Position numbers and translations under genes: made by a program
From: Selaginella moellendorffii
Taxonomy: Eukaryota > Streptophyta > Lycopodiopsida > Selaginellales > Selaginellaceae
Direction: 5' to 3'
NCBI RefSeq assembly: GCF_000143415.4
Contig: NW_003314286.1
Coordinates: forward strand, 903,643-967,642
Length of the DNA: 64,000 nt
In this document: piece by piece, positions 47,734 to 58,624 of the stretch
Numbering within the stretch: position 1 is the stretch's first letter
How the letters are laid out: each line of letters begins with the position of its first letter
Notes under the pieces: generated by a model
Told to the model about the DNA's origin: nothing
Seen by the model: only the letters and a program-made list of their open reading frames with translations
The model's database searches: none

Positions 47734-48553
47734 TTTCCCTCTTCTCACTGTGAATCAAACGAAGAGAAATCTTATCCCCTATCGGCGATAACCTAGCTAG
47801 CCAAAGCACTCACCTGAAATGCGAGGATCGATGACGAAGAGCGCGCTGAGCTAAAACCACTTGCGAAAGCTCCCACTGATCGCCATCAAGGGCGCGAATT
47901 GCTGGCGATTTCGCGAGTTCCAGCGCAGCGGCACAATTCGTGACGCATCCATCGCCGGGGTCCCCTGCCAGTGGCGCCGCAGCTCCGAATCATCGGCAGC
48001 AGCTCCATGGCCATCGATCGCTCGGCCGCGCCCTCTCTTCCCCGCATCCCACAAACACTCGCAAACCAATAAAAATAAAACCCAAATAAGTCTCGGGGTC
48101 GAGTCCAAAGGGCCACAAAAGCATCTTTGTGAATATTCACCGTCTTTGAATTTGCAAAACTGCCGGGAAAACGCGAAACGCATGAGAAGGGTATTTATTT
48201 TTCGTTCTTTACTTTCTTGAAATTTTGAAATGCTACATAGCTTTTTGTGTAGTAGTAGTAGAAAAATCTTCCAATCCTACGCATAGTTTTCCCTCTTGCC
48301 AATCCCAAAATGAAGACTGCTGCTATCTACATGAACGCTGTGATTGTGAAGAACCAAAAAGCGATGATCTCTCCCAAAAACCGTGAGAGGAAGAAAGGGC
48401 AACGATCGCTCCAAGAGAGAGAGCGATGATCTCTCCCAAACGAGAGTGAGAGAGCGAGACAACGGACGAAAAGAACCAGAACCAAAAAGAGAGGAGAAAT
48501 TTCGAGAGGAATGAGCGAGATTGAGCGAGCGAGAGAGAGAAAGAGAAGGAGCT

Positions 48554-49237
48554 CTAGCTCTGATTTGGGCAATCGCGAGCGAAATGTCCCTGCTTCCCGC
48601 AAGAGTAGCACCCGGCTCTCGCGACGCTGCAATCCCTCGCCAGATGCCCCGGCTCGTTGCAATTGAAGCACCTGCCACCGCCATAGCCGAATCCTCCACC
48701 GATGCCGCCGCCGCGCGATACCATGCCCATCCCACGCCCGCGGCCTCTTGCGCCGCCCCTGCCGCCACCATTGTTATTGTAGCCGCCGGCGCTGTTGCTC
48801 ATCGATCCATTGCCGCCGCCGGAGCCATCGTCTTCCCTTGCCGCCCCCTCCACGAACGCGCCTTTGGGACCAGTGACATTCCCAGCGCGCATCCGGCCGT
48901 CCTGGCCGAGCTCCACCACGTACTCGACGATCTCGCCCTCGCGCAGCGATCGGAATCCCTCGGCGTGGATGCTCGTCTGGTGGACGAAAATATCTGGCGA
49001 GCCGTCATCCGGGGTGATGAATCCAAACCCTCGCGTTGGACTGAACCATTTCACCTTGCCGAACATCAGATCCTCCACATTATCGGCCCCGGCCTCCGGA
49101 TTATCCATCGCGGCCGCCTTGGCAGGCACGGGATTGCTGTTCTTGGATGGTTGCTGCTGCTGCTGCTGCTTTACGGGCGACGCCTTCGATCCGGCAGCGG
49201 CCGCCGATCCAGACGCCTTCTTGCCACCGTCCGCCAT
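48554..49237 (-). CDS. Cold-shock domain / glycine-rich / CCHC zinc-knuckle RNA-binding protein
   Basis: Single exon, 227 aa from the ATG at 49237. An Ala/Lys-rich leader with a six-glutamine run precedes the cold-shock domain at about residues 57-125. RNP1 is [12 protein letters not shown] and RNP2 is [10 protein letters not shown] Gly/Arg/Asn-rich linker follows, then two CCHC knuckles ([14 protein letters not shown] and [14 protein letters not shown]). This is the architecture of plant CSP/GRP2 RNA chaperones, which melt RNA secondary structure during cold adaptation and development. It has two knuckles, as in the short members. The 3' flank (48300-48550) is GA/CT-rich, with a repeated GATCTCTCCCAAA. 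Confidence 0.93.
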   Translation of the reverse strand: MADGGKKASGSAAAAGSKASPVKQQQQQQPSKNSNPVPAKAAAMDNPEAGADNVEDLMFGKVKWFSPTRGFGFITPDDGSPDIFVHQTSIHAEGFRSLREGEIVEYVVELGQDGRMRAGNVTGPKGAFVEGAAREDDGSGGGNGSMSNSAGGYNNNGGGRGGARGRGRGMGMVSRGGGIGGGFGYGGGRCFNCNEPGHLARDCSVARAGCYSCGKQGHFARDCPNQS

Positions 49238-49468
49238 GGATCGCTCAACAACTTCGGCCGATCGATCGAAGCACGAGCTCTATCAAACCCTAATAAGCAC
49301 CTCTAACGCTTATTCTGGCGATACCGGGCCACTAAAACTAGAGCCCACCGACGGCCACGATGGAGGCCCCTCCCTGGCCAGCGGACGGCCGGATGACGCC
49401 TCTGCGTTGTGGCGCTAATTTAAGGCAATGCATGGCTTCCTCTAAATAAATACCCACCCCAATCACTC

Positions 49469-52400
49469 TTAAACCTCGTCCTTCCAGTCTAGCCATTTGT
49501 GGAGCACTCTTTGGAGCTCCTGTTTCGTACAGGGCTTCCGTACGTAGTCGTCCATGCCACACTCCAGACACTTTTCTAGCTCGCTTTCCATGGTGGCTGC
49601 CGTCAATGCGACGATTGGAGTGAGCTTCTGCTTCGATCGGATCAAGCGAGACGCTTGGAAGCCATCGAGAACCTGGAAAGTTTCACCAAGATACAGTCTG
49701 AGTTTCTAAGCAACAAGATCTTCCATACCGGCATATGGCAGTCCATGAAGATGAGATCATACTCAACTGGCTTGTCCACGATCGACACTGCCTCCTGGCC
49801 ATTGCAAGCGACGTCGACGGTGCAGCCGAGATTGTTGAGCAGCCGGATCGCCACCATTTGGTTCACCTTGTTGTCTTCCTAAAAGTTTCGCGAGAAATGT
49901 AGAAAGTAAACGATCATTGTCTGTGGAATTGAGCGAAAAAAACTTACGACAACAAGGACTTTGGGGTGTCTTCTGGTTTGAGCCTTGTCCCCGGCCTTGG
50001 ATCTGTTACTGCTCGCCAACGCAGGCCCTGGAGTAGAAGATTTTGCTTGTGAGAATATCAAGAGAACAAGGAAGTTACGTGAGGCTTCTTCGAAGCTTTT
50101 AAAGCCGAGAAGATTAAAGGTCTTGAGGAGTGCATCTTTGAGCGTCGACTGTCGCAGCGGCCTGCTGAGGGTACAGCTGAATCCATACGCCTCTTGAGCA
50201 TTTACCCGGTGTCCTACGGGCTTGAGAAGTATAAACTTCGTGCCTGGAAACTCCTCCGCGATTCTTTTGATCTGGAGTTTCTTTTGAAACGTCTCGACGA
50301 GGACGTTATCAACCACAGCAACTGGAAAAATTCAGAAAATTCAGAAACAAAGAAACACCTTCAAGAAGCTTTGGTAGTACCATGGAATCGATTCGCAAGC
50401 AGTTTGAGCGCACTGGCAACATCTCCGGAACACTGGCATTCAATCCCCCAGCTCTCAATCTGCTCACACATGACTTGCCTGGTGATCTTGTGATTGTCGA
50501 TGACCAGAATTCTAGGCCGTGCTTGGAATCTGCTACTATAAAGAAGTGGAACTTGATGCCGGTTCTTCTCAGAGACAACATCAATCTCCAAAGGTATACT
50601 AAAAGAGAAAGTCGATCCAACACCTTCACGACTTTCCACAACAATCTCACCACCCATGAGCTCGACCTGTGTACGGTTGAACCGGGATTGAATACGGACA
50701 ACATTGAGAAACTTTGCATACCAGGCTCTTTGACACGGCCAAGCCCAAGCCCGTCCCACCATACATGTTGCTCGTCAGCTGATCACACTGAGAAAACTTC
50801 TCAAACAACAGCCCCAGCTTGTCCTCCGCGATTCTGGAAATTGTTTCTGTCAGCTTTTAAATGATACGGTCCAAAGACCTCACCCGATGCCAGAATCAGA
50901 TATTGAAAACTTGAAGTATTCCACCGGCTTGACATGTTTTGCATCGCTGTCAAGTTCACGTCCCTGCTACTACACACGATCTCAAGCTTTTTACTTCGAA
51001 AAGAAACGTTACTGAGAAAGAAATCCACCTTAAAGGAGTTAACATCCTTGCTGCAACTCCGACATTCCCAGAAATCCGTGGCCTTGAGTTGCTTCTGGCA
51101 ACTCTTACACAGCAAACTCACATTAACGAGAATGTGTCCCGCGTGCGTGAACTTACAAGAATTTCCGATGAGGTTTATAAGAACCTGTAGAAGAAACAAA
51201 AATAAGTACAAAATATAAAGAAAGAAAAACTCTACCTGACGCAATCGTATTGTGTCCACTGAGACGGCAAAGAAAGGAGAGTCATAATGGACTACGAGCT
51301 CCACCCCCTTGGGTTCCACACGAAGTGCCAACATGCTTCCAACATCTTCTACAAGACTGCGAAGGTTGCACGGGACTGGCGCAATTGTCAGCTTCCCAGC
51401 ATCGATTTTCGAGAAGTCCAGAATGTCGTTTATTATCGAAAGTAAGCACTCCCCGGAAGTTCTAATGGTTTCCAGGCATTCTTCCTGATCCGGAGTTGGA
51501 TCAGTGTCCAGTAGAACAGAGGCCATCCCTATCACACCATTGAGCGGCGTACGGATTTCGTGGCTCATCACCTGAAAGAAAAGAAAAGAAACACTTTCAA
51601 ACACTCGCATGAAAATATGAACTTACAGCTAGAAACTCTGATCTGGCTTTGGCAGCAGATTCCGCCTTGTCTCGAGCTTCGGCCAGATTTGCTATTAGCC
51701 TCTCCTGCTCCTCTTCCCATCGGATTCTTTCCGTGATGTCACTTAATGAGCCAGCCATTCGAAGTGGATTTCCTTGTTCATCCCAAAGCGCTTGACCTCT
51801 CAACCGAAACCAGCAGTACTTGTCTTGGCTCGTTCTAATCGGTGTCTCGATGTGAAAAGGGGACCCAACTGTTTTGTGAGCGGCTAAATAGTCTTTGAGC
51901 GCGGTCTGGACACAATCTACAAAGAAAAACAATGAAACATCGGGAAGAAGAAAACAAAAAAACCAACCTCGATAGCTTGAATGAAGCCTGTTTATAAGCA
52001 CATCAAGCGTGTCTGCACAACTCTGCTCGATACCAAGCATGTTCTTGCAACGCGCTGAGTAGAACACCTTGTTGGTTCTGATGTCCCAATCCCACAAGCC
52101 ATCGTTAGAACCACGAACAGCAAGAGCAAAGCGCTCCTCACTCAATCTTAACGATTCTTCAGCCTCCTTTCGCCATGTAATATCTTCGATGATTCCTACA
52201 TGGCTACACCCGATGAAACTCGAGTTAAGTAAACGTATCAATCCATCAGAAAAACAAGGAAGACAATCAGAATTTCTACACACCTTTCGTTCTCAAAACA
52301 ACCTGGCATGTCCACTGATTGGCAATTCACCCATCTCCAGCTGCCATTTTTGTGTATCAGCCTGAACTCGACATTCAATCCTCCCTCCCGCAGTGTGATT

Positions 52401-52642
52401 GCTTGATCCCAAACTTCCTGAATTTCCATTTTCAAAACGAAGGACGGAAAAGGAAAAAAACGAGAGAAAACCCACACCTGAAGATCTTCTGGATGAACGT
52501 GTTCGACCCATCTCAGACCAAGCAACTCCTCTTGGGAGCATCCTGTCATGTTTTGGTAGGCAGCGTTTGTGAAAGTGTTGTGTGCATCTGTGCTGCAGAT
52601 AAAAACCCCTCTGGGAACATTAGTCTTTGGCCCTCTGGCCAT
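49469..52642 (-). CDS. Hybrid histidine kinase with PAS domains (PHK-like)
   Basis: Many short exons, about 860 aa. I placed the start at the ATG at 52642 ([12 protein letters not shown]); an upstream exon is possible. Order: two PAS/PAC units ([19 protein letters not shown]...[34 protein letters not shown]...[12 protein letters not shown]), coiled coil, HisKA with the phospho-accepting His in [15 protein letters not shown], HATPase (N-box [14 protein letters not shown]2 [11 protein letters not shown]), receiver-like domain, and a canonical C-terminal receiver (VEDNKVNQ, phospho-acceptor Asp in FMDCHMP, conserved Lys in YVRKP). It resembles the PAS-histidine kinases PHK1/PHK2 of moss. Oddities: a CxxC-x11-CxxC insertion in the HATPase domain, a degenerate G1 box, and no clear acidic pair or Lys in the first receiver. 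Confidence 0.8.
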
Positions 52643-53860
52643 GAAGTTCACCACTGGCCCTTCTCTGGTCACTACAACGCCACTATTTTATGCTGCAACC
52701 CGCGTGACTCTGCAAGATAAGAAATTATGAACTGGCTTGCAGCTGCCAAAAAATTGACTAAGGGATGAAGTCCAAGCACAACACTCACTGGAAAGGCGAA
52801 AGAAACAACACAACACACTGTGTATGAGCACCGCAGACGTAAAGCTAAAAGAGTCAGAAACTACCAGCCTAGCTCTCATGCACACATACACGATTCAACT
52901 CAAGGCTCTGTCCTTTGCCAAAGAAAATATAAAAAACACAGGAAGCACAGGAAACATCGAAACGAGAGGCGGAACAACTTGCCGAAAAGCTTCCCATCCA
53001 TGCAACAAGGCCACTGTCGTGATCTAGAGCGAGCTCACGTGAGTGACTGTGTAAAGCCCCATTCCCGCTATTTAGGCACAGTTTCTCCAGCTGAACAAAG
53101 GCAACAGTTTAGAGAAAAGCATCCAAAGTTCATCCACGGAGAAATTGCTCACCTACATTTTCTTCACCGCATTTTTTTTCCCATGTTTTTCTTTCAGCTC
53201 TCGGCGCAGAAACTGCGTGTTCCAGCGACAAGTGGATGCGTCGTTCTCTGTATCAACCCGTGTTGACTTGAACAGCCGAAGTACTAGCACCTGAAAACGA
53301 TGGAGCAAGAAAAAAAAAATCTCTCAGTGGCTCCATAAACACCACACATTAAGTATCACGTACCCAAACTAGAGGAAAAAAGCCCCTTCCTTGCGCTTGC
53401 GCCGGTGCCGATAGGATGATCCATCATCCGGCTTTCCGTGGGCCCGAAAGACAATGCTTGGACAAGAAATAGAGATAAAGCCTCAAACCACTCGCGATCA
53501 TATGATCCCTACGAAGAAAGCCTCAAACCTCTCGCAATCGTATGATCCCTACGAAGAAGAAAATCGTACCTCTCTCCGAAAATTCCTCTCCTTCGTTGCG
53601 CGTCCATGCCATGGCCTACCAGATCCATTCTAGGGCTTATGCCCACTCCCGCCCAAATCAACCGGTCGAGCGCTCGAATCCCAGCACAAACTTGTGCACA
53701 ACCATTCTCGTGTTCGACTCCTGGGAACTCGAAATTCCACTTCAGATTTTAGGGTTCCAGCGAAACCCTTGGCGCTTCCTTCCCCGCGCGGAGGTGAGGG
53801 GGATTATCAATCCAATCCAGCAATGCGGCGCCGGCAGCTATAGCATTCGAGATCTCTAGG
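52643..53860. other. Shared 5' region between the divergent histidine kinase and rhomboid genes
   Basis: No confident exon is seen. A splice-acceptor-like CTTGCAG (minus strand) near 52715 suggests a 5' leader intron for the histidine kinase. A 40-bp tandem duplication lies at 53480-53560. 53560-53860 is probably the rhomboid promoter and 5' UTR. Confidence 0.45.
53480..53560. repeat. Two-copy ~40-bp tandem repeat
   Basis: A unit of about 40 bp containing GCCTCAAACC, CTCGC, ATATGATCC and CTACGAAGAA is present twice head-to-tail with a few substitutions. It sits in the shared promoter of two divergent genes. Confidence 0.85.
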
Positions 53861-54679
53861 ATGGGGCGGCCGCTCGTCTACGACATCATCGACAGGCCCG
53901 CTAGCAGCTGCCTGATCGCGCTGTGCAGCGCGGTGTGGCTCTACATCCAGCACCGGAGCATCGGCTACGCGGAGGTTGGGATGAGCTACGAGACGGTGGT
54001 GCTCCAGGGGCAGTACTGGCGGATCCTCACCTCCTCCTTCTCGCACATAAGCTTCCTCCACCTCGTCTTCAACATGAGCGCACTGTGGAGCCTGGGCATG
54101 GTGGAGGGCCTCAAGGGGATCGGCCTGGGGGTCACCTTCTACGTCCACTACACGCTCCTTCTGGTGCTTCTCTCGGCGGCGCTCGTCCTGGGGATCTACC
54201 ACCTCCTCATCCATCGCTTCAACCTGGAGCTCTACAAGCGTGTCTCGGCGGTGGGTTACTCGTGCGTGGTTTTCGGCTGGATGACGATCCTGGCGTCCAA
54301 GCAGCCATCGTCCAAGCTCGAGCTCTTCGGCCTCCTCTCGCTCCCCATCAACTTTGCGCCATTCGAGTCGCTGGTTTTCACGTCCATCATCGTCCCCAAG
54401 GCCAGCTTCCTGGGACACCTCGCCGGGATCATTGTCGGCTACTTGATCGCGTGGGGGTCGATCCAGGGGATGACGAACTACTGGTTTGTATCGCTGCTGG
54501 CGTGGATGGTCTTGCTGCTCGGGCTCAGCATCCACAGGACGTCGTCGTATCAGTTTTGGTTTCTCCAGATCGAGCCCGTCGCAGATCCCAGCGTCCCGCA
54601 GCTCTCCAACTCTCCCACGCTGCTGCAAAACTCTTCGTTTGCTACTGCTCCACCGGTTTTTGGAAGCCAACTCGTTTGA
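53861..54679 (+). CDS. Rhomboid-family intramembrane serine protease (RBL13-like)
   Basis: Single exon, 272 aa from the ATG at 53861. Six or so membrane segments are visible. The rhomboid fold signature includes [20 protein letters not shown] in loop 1. The catalytic serine is in [11 protein letters not shown] (about residue 134) and the catalytic histidine in [15 protein letters not shown] (about residue 185). The motif is GYSC rather than the canonical GxSG. A soluble Ser/Pro/Thr-rich tail ends in FGSQLV. It looks like a potentially active endomembrane or organellar protease of the plant RBL group. It is transcribed away from the histidine kinase. Confidence 0.88.
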   Translation: MGRPLVYDIIDRPASSCLIALCSAVWLYIQHRSIGYAEVGMSYETVVLQGQYWRILTSSFSHISFLHLVFNMSALWSLGMVEGLKGIGLGVTFYVHYTLLLVLLSAALVLGIYHLLIHRFNLELYKRVSAVGYSCVVFGWMTILASKQPSSKLELFGLLSLPINFAPFESLVFTSIIVPKASFLGHLAGIIVGYLIAWGSIQGMTNYWFVSLLAWMVLLLGLSIHRTSSYQFWFLQIEPVADPSVPQLSNSPTLLQNSSFATAPPVFGSQLV

Positions 54680-55494
54680 TTCAGATGGAAACGAAGTAGA
54701 GTTGACAACTCCGAGAGAGGTAACTACCAGACTCTTCTCTCATCGTTTCATGCTTGCTCTCGCTTCCATTAGGCTCTTTGTTTCGCTCGATTGTTTACCT
54801 AAGGCTCTGCGACTGCGTCCAAGTGCATTGTCTTCGGTTCTCCACGTTTCAAAGAATGGTAACTTCTTCTTGTCGTTCTGCTTTTGCTTTTTGTTCTTTC
54901 TCGTTGTGTGTAAACGTCTTATGGTGCAGGGGCTCAAGATGGAGGTGATTCCACTCGCTCACAAAGCCATTGAAATTCCTCGGAGATAGAACAGAAAAAG
55001 CGTCGTTTTTTTCTTATTCTTTTCGAGCGAGATTTACAGTGTCTGCGCATTTGAGAAAGCTTGTCTGAACCTAGGTCCAATTTAGGGTGTGATCACCAAC
55101 TACACCATCCAAACATTGTTCTTTATTTCTTCAAGAAATTATAAAGACTTCACATGCAGCTTTTTTAAATGATTAAATTTCTGTGGAGCTCTAACAAAAT
55201 ATACTTGTGAAAATCCGTATATACTGAACAGAATATATTTAACAGACCAAATAAAATATATGTCTTATAGAAGATGTTCTTTTGATAAAGATTTGAGAAT
55301 GTTTCTTCATGCGGCATTATTATGATTCTAGTGAAATTGCCAATGAGATCCATGAGGCGTCACAACGATAACCCCCGATTACTGCCGAATACACTGAACG
55401 CTCGATGGTGAGATCTCACATAATCAGCCTTGAGGCTTTTCTAGGGCTCATTTTTGTTTGGCGATTTTCCTACTTAGGCCGCTCCGGGAGTGCG
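54680..55494. other. 3' flank of rhomboid gene and spacer
   Basis: No coding sequence is recognised beyond the rhomboid stop. A short stretch near 54820-54980 (CGATTGTTTACC, TCCAAGTGCATTGTCTTCGG, AAAGAATGGTAACTT, GGGGCTCAAGATGGAGGTGAT, CACAAAGCCATTGAAATTCC, each in parts) resembles exons 1-3 of the Maf gene at 55495 and is probably a decayed partial Maf copy. Confidence 0.5.
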
Positions 55495-56664
55495 ATGCTG
55501 ATCCGGCATATGCCTCTGCTGCTGTCCAAGCGCATTGTCTTAGCTTCGGCTTCTCCACGTCGCTTTGAGCTGTTTCAAAGAATGGTAACCTTTTTTCTCC
55601 GTCTTCGCTTTGTTTTGTATGCTCCTCCCCTGGCAGGGGCTCAAGGTGGAGGTAATTCCATCCACGTTTGAGGAGACACTGGACAAGCTGCAATATGCGA
55701 CTCCTGGAGGTGAGAAAATATTTTTGTAGCGCTTTGCTTACAAGCGCTGTGACAGACTATGCTGCGGAGACCGCCACTCACAAAGCCATTGAAGTTTCTA
55801 GGAGATTGATACAAGTAAGAACAGAAAAGCGTCATCTTGTCACTATTCCTGGGGTTCTAATTGAGTTCTTTCGTTTTTCAGCTCGAGAGCCAGAGGAACG
55901 TGGATTTAATCGTTGGAGCTGACACAGTCGTGGAGCTTGACGTGAGAAATCCCTTTCTTTTTCTCATTGCTGGCGTGAGACGCTGTGTAGGGAATGATTC
56001 TGGAGAAGCCTCGCGATGAGAAAGACGCCTTTCGAATGCTGTCCCTGTTGAGCGGTACGTCTATCGGTTTGCAACTCACACAAAAACGGAGGCTTTTCCA
56101 CAGGCCGACAACACAAAGTTTACACAGGAGTTGTGATTCTCCTGCCGCATGCCACAGGTTCTCTAGATTTGCTTCCCTATCTATGGCCTCGTTTCAATCC
56201 AGGTTTCTAGATCCCACGCTCGGACAGGCACCATTGTTACGATCATTCTACGAGGAGACTGCTGTAAAATAAGTTAGGGTGCTCTCGAGCTCTCAAAGTT
56301 TTTCCCTCTTCTTACTGAAGGTGGAGTTTGGTAATCTGGACGAGGCTACCATCACAGCATACATCGCGACCGGGGAGCCCATGGACAAAGCTGGCTCTTA
56401 TGGCATCCAGGTTCCTTTGCCTTTATCCTCTTCGCAATTCATTCAATGCCTTGCAGGACGCGGGCGCCTCACTCGTCAAGTCCGTCAATGGATGCTTCTA
56501 CAACGTCGTTGGCTTCCCAATCCACCGGTGAGTAGTCTCTACGCCTCCTCCCCTTGCGTAGATGTTCATAAAATCAGTGCGTTTGCAGGTTTTGTCTGGA
56601 GTTGGAGAGTCTCATCGGGAGTGGAATGCTCCGGGAGAACAATCCAGCACCGACAGAGCTCTGA
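55495..56664 (+). CDS. Maf-like nucleotide pyrophosphatase (septum-formation Maf family)
   Basis: About eight short exons. The start is ATG 55495 or 55510. Exon 1 gives [20 protein letters not shown], the P-loop-like Maf opening. Then [119 protein letters not shown] and, last, [13 protein letters not shown] ending at 56664. Maf enzymes hydrolyse non-canonical or specific NTPs to NMP and pyrophosphate. The KAGSYGIQ pattern fits the dTTP/UTP-type group. The exon around 56150-56230 is hard to join in frame, so the gene may be damaged there. An inverted near-identical copy lies at 63045-64000. Confidence 0.75.
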
Positions 56665-58210
56665 AATTTGCCTGCCACTAAATATCTAGAGAAAGACGAG
56701 ACGAGGCGGCTTCTCGCTCCGCCCCGTCTCGGTGCAAGAAGCTCTCTCAAAACTCCAGATGAGATGAAAGGGTGGCCATGCTATCTCTTCGGCAAAAAGA
56801 ATTTTTTTTTGTGTTTTTGCTCAAATGGATCATCGCTCGTCATGCATACAATGCCGCGTCGGCTTCTGCTTCCCGGCTGGACTCTTCCTCCTCTGGATTT
56901 TTCCCCAGCTCGCTCAATTCCCAGCGAAAATCTCGTCACATTTAACCACAGTTCACCGTGGTCGGATCTAATCACAGGATCGATCATTAAGTATACCCCT
57001 TGGGAAGAGGCATCGATGGAGGAAGGAGAGGAGTTCGTCTCTAGACACACAAAAATAAATTGTATGTTGTGTACTTTATGTAAGTTCATGTGCGAAACCT
57101 TTTACATAAGATAAAATTCCCACTAAATGTATGTGCAAATCCAAATAAAAAACATTACAAAAATAAAAAGTTAAATAGTGTACTAAACTTTATGAACAGT
57201 AGTTCTAAAGTTAAAACATAAATTTATAACAGAGTTTTGTTTAAATCTTCAAAGAGTAGAATAGTTTTTGCATTGTTTGGCCATAATATATATAACAGCA
57301 AACAAATAATTCCAATTCTGCTGAGCTTGTCTGTATTATTCTTCATCAATCTTATTCTATTTTTAATCATTTAAAAGTATACTCCTTTTCTGAAAACAAA
57401 TCTTTTATCCACTCGAATATACCAAATAAGTTGCCTTGAGATGTTAGAGCTTTAAACAAATGGAGCACCTTCCAACCTTATCTAAACCTGTAATTTATGA
57501 ACCTATGCTGTCCAAAGCTAACAGAATAACTACTTTAGTGCTGATCCTCTCTCTATATTTATTGTCCTTGCAACTATAACTTAGTTCATATGTTGCAACA
57601 TTGTGTTCTTACCTCTTAGCCTTGTGCTAACATATCTCATTGGCTTTTTAGAACATGTTTTAAGCCAAAAACTGAAGTGTAGTGAAAGGTTGAATCCATT
57701 TTGATCTACCATGACCTCAATGGAGCTCACTCTCATATGGATACTTGTATCTAGCTTGATCTTCTTTCTTGAATCTTCTCATGACTTACATGATACAAAT
57801 ACATTAAACTAAATAATATTCTAGTGTCACTTTGGAGAATGGATTTTATTTAAGTTTTGTAATGTTATTATATTGATATAACTACAAAAAATAATGTTAG
57901 TTTTACTGAAAAAAAAGATTGTCTTCTATGTCATCAGTAATTATGGATTAGGTTTATAATAATTTTTTAAAAAGCCAGATATAGTGTAATATAATAAACC
58001 ATATATTGAAAGTCAGATTGTGTTCCAATTTTATAATAGTGCTTTAGAAAGAGAATCATATTATCATATACATCAAAAACCATATTGAGTGTCAATTTCA
58101 TAACAATGTTTGAGAAAATCATGGTTTAGTATATTAGATATTGTAAATCATATCCTTATATTTTATCTTTCAATATAAATAACATTTTGTTATATATATC
58201 TAATGCAAAT
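56665..58210. other. AT-rich intergenic region up to the assembly gap
   Basis: 56690-57060 is of mixed composition with only short frames. 57100-58210 is strongly AT-rich with no gene, repeat array or RNA that I recognise. Confidence 0.5.
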
Positions 58211-58310
58211 NNNNNNNNNNNNNNNNNNNNNNNNNNNNNNNNNNNNNNNNNNNNNNNNNNNNNNNNNNNNNNNNNNNNNNNNNNNNNNNNNNNNNNNNNN
58301 NNNNNNNNNN
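58211..58310. other. Assembly gap (100 N)
   Basis: One hundred consecutive N characters, a size commonly used for a gap of unknown length. Sequence on either side may not be adjacent or in correct relative orientation. Confidence 0.99.
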
Positions 58311-58456
58311 CTTAGGGGTTGAGCAAAAAGTGGGAGTCCCGCTTTTTATTTTGGCCCTCGAAAGCTTATTACAGCGGTTTGGACTTACATGGTTGTCAAG
58401 GGGAGGGGGTTATGAAAAAAAGCGAGCCTGGCGATGGGATGGGGCGCTACTATCGT

Positions 58457-58624
58457 TTCAGTGACTAAATTTTTCATTTTATTTTAGTCACTTAATTATA
58501 TATTTGACCAATCTCACTCACAACATTTATATATTTTATTCTTGATTGACTTGGGGACATGCTAGCTTTGTGAATGGCATCTATGACACTCAGCCTTTGC
58601 ACTTGATCCAAGTGCTCTATATGT
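58457..58624 (-). mobile_element. Decayed LTR, left part (3' end of the 3788-5649 LTR family)
   Basis: GTGACTAAATTTTTC, TTTTAGTCACTTAAT and CTCACTCACAAC, then GAATGGCATCTATG and ATCCAAGTGCTCTATATG, follow the reverse complement of 5649 to about 5480. Homology stops at about 58624, where the hAT element begins, and resumes at about 61031. Confidence 0.7.

Noticed and set aside
48521..49418. Plus-strand ORFs over the cold-shock gene
   Set aside because: Antisense to a Gly/Ala-rich exon with clear cold-shock and CCHC motifs.
53807..54699. Long ORFs overlapping the rhomboid gene (minus 287 codons, plus-frame 258 codons)
   Set aside because: Shadows of GC-rich coding sequence; only the 53861 frame has membrane segments and catalytic motifs.
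56781..57089. Minus-strand 102-codon ORF
   Set aside because: No recognisable family and no splice support; could not be separated from chance.
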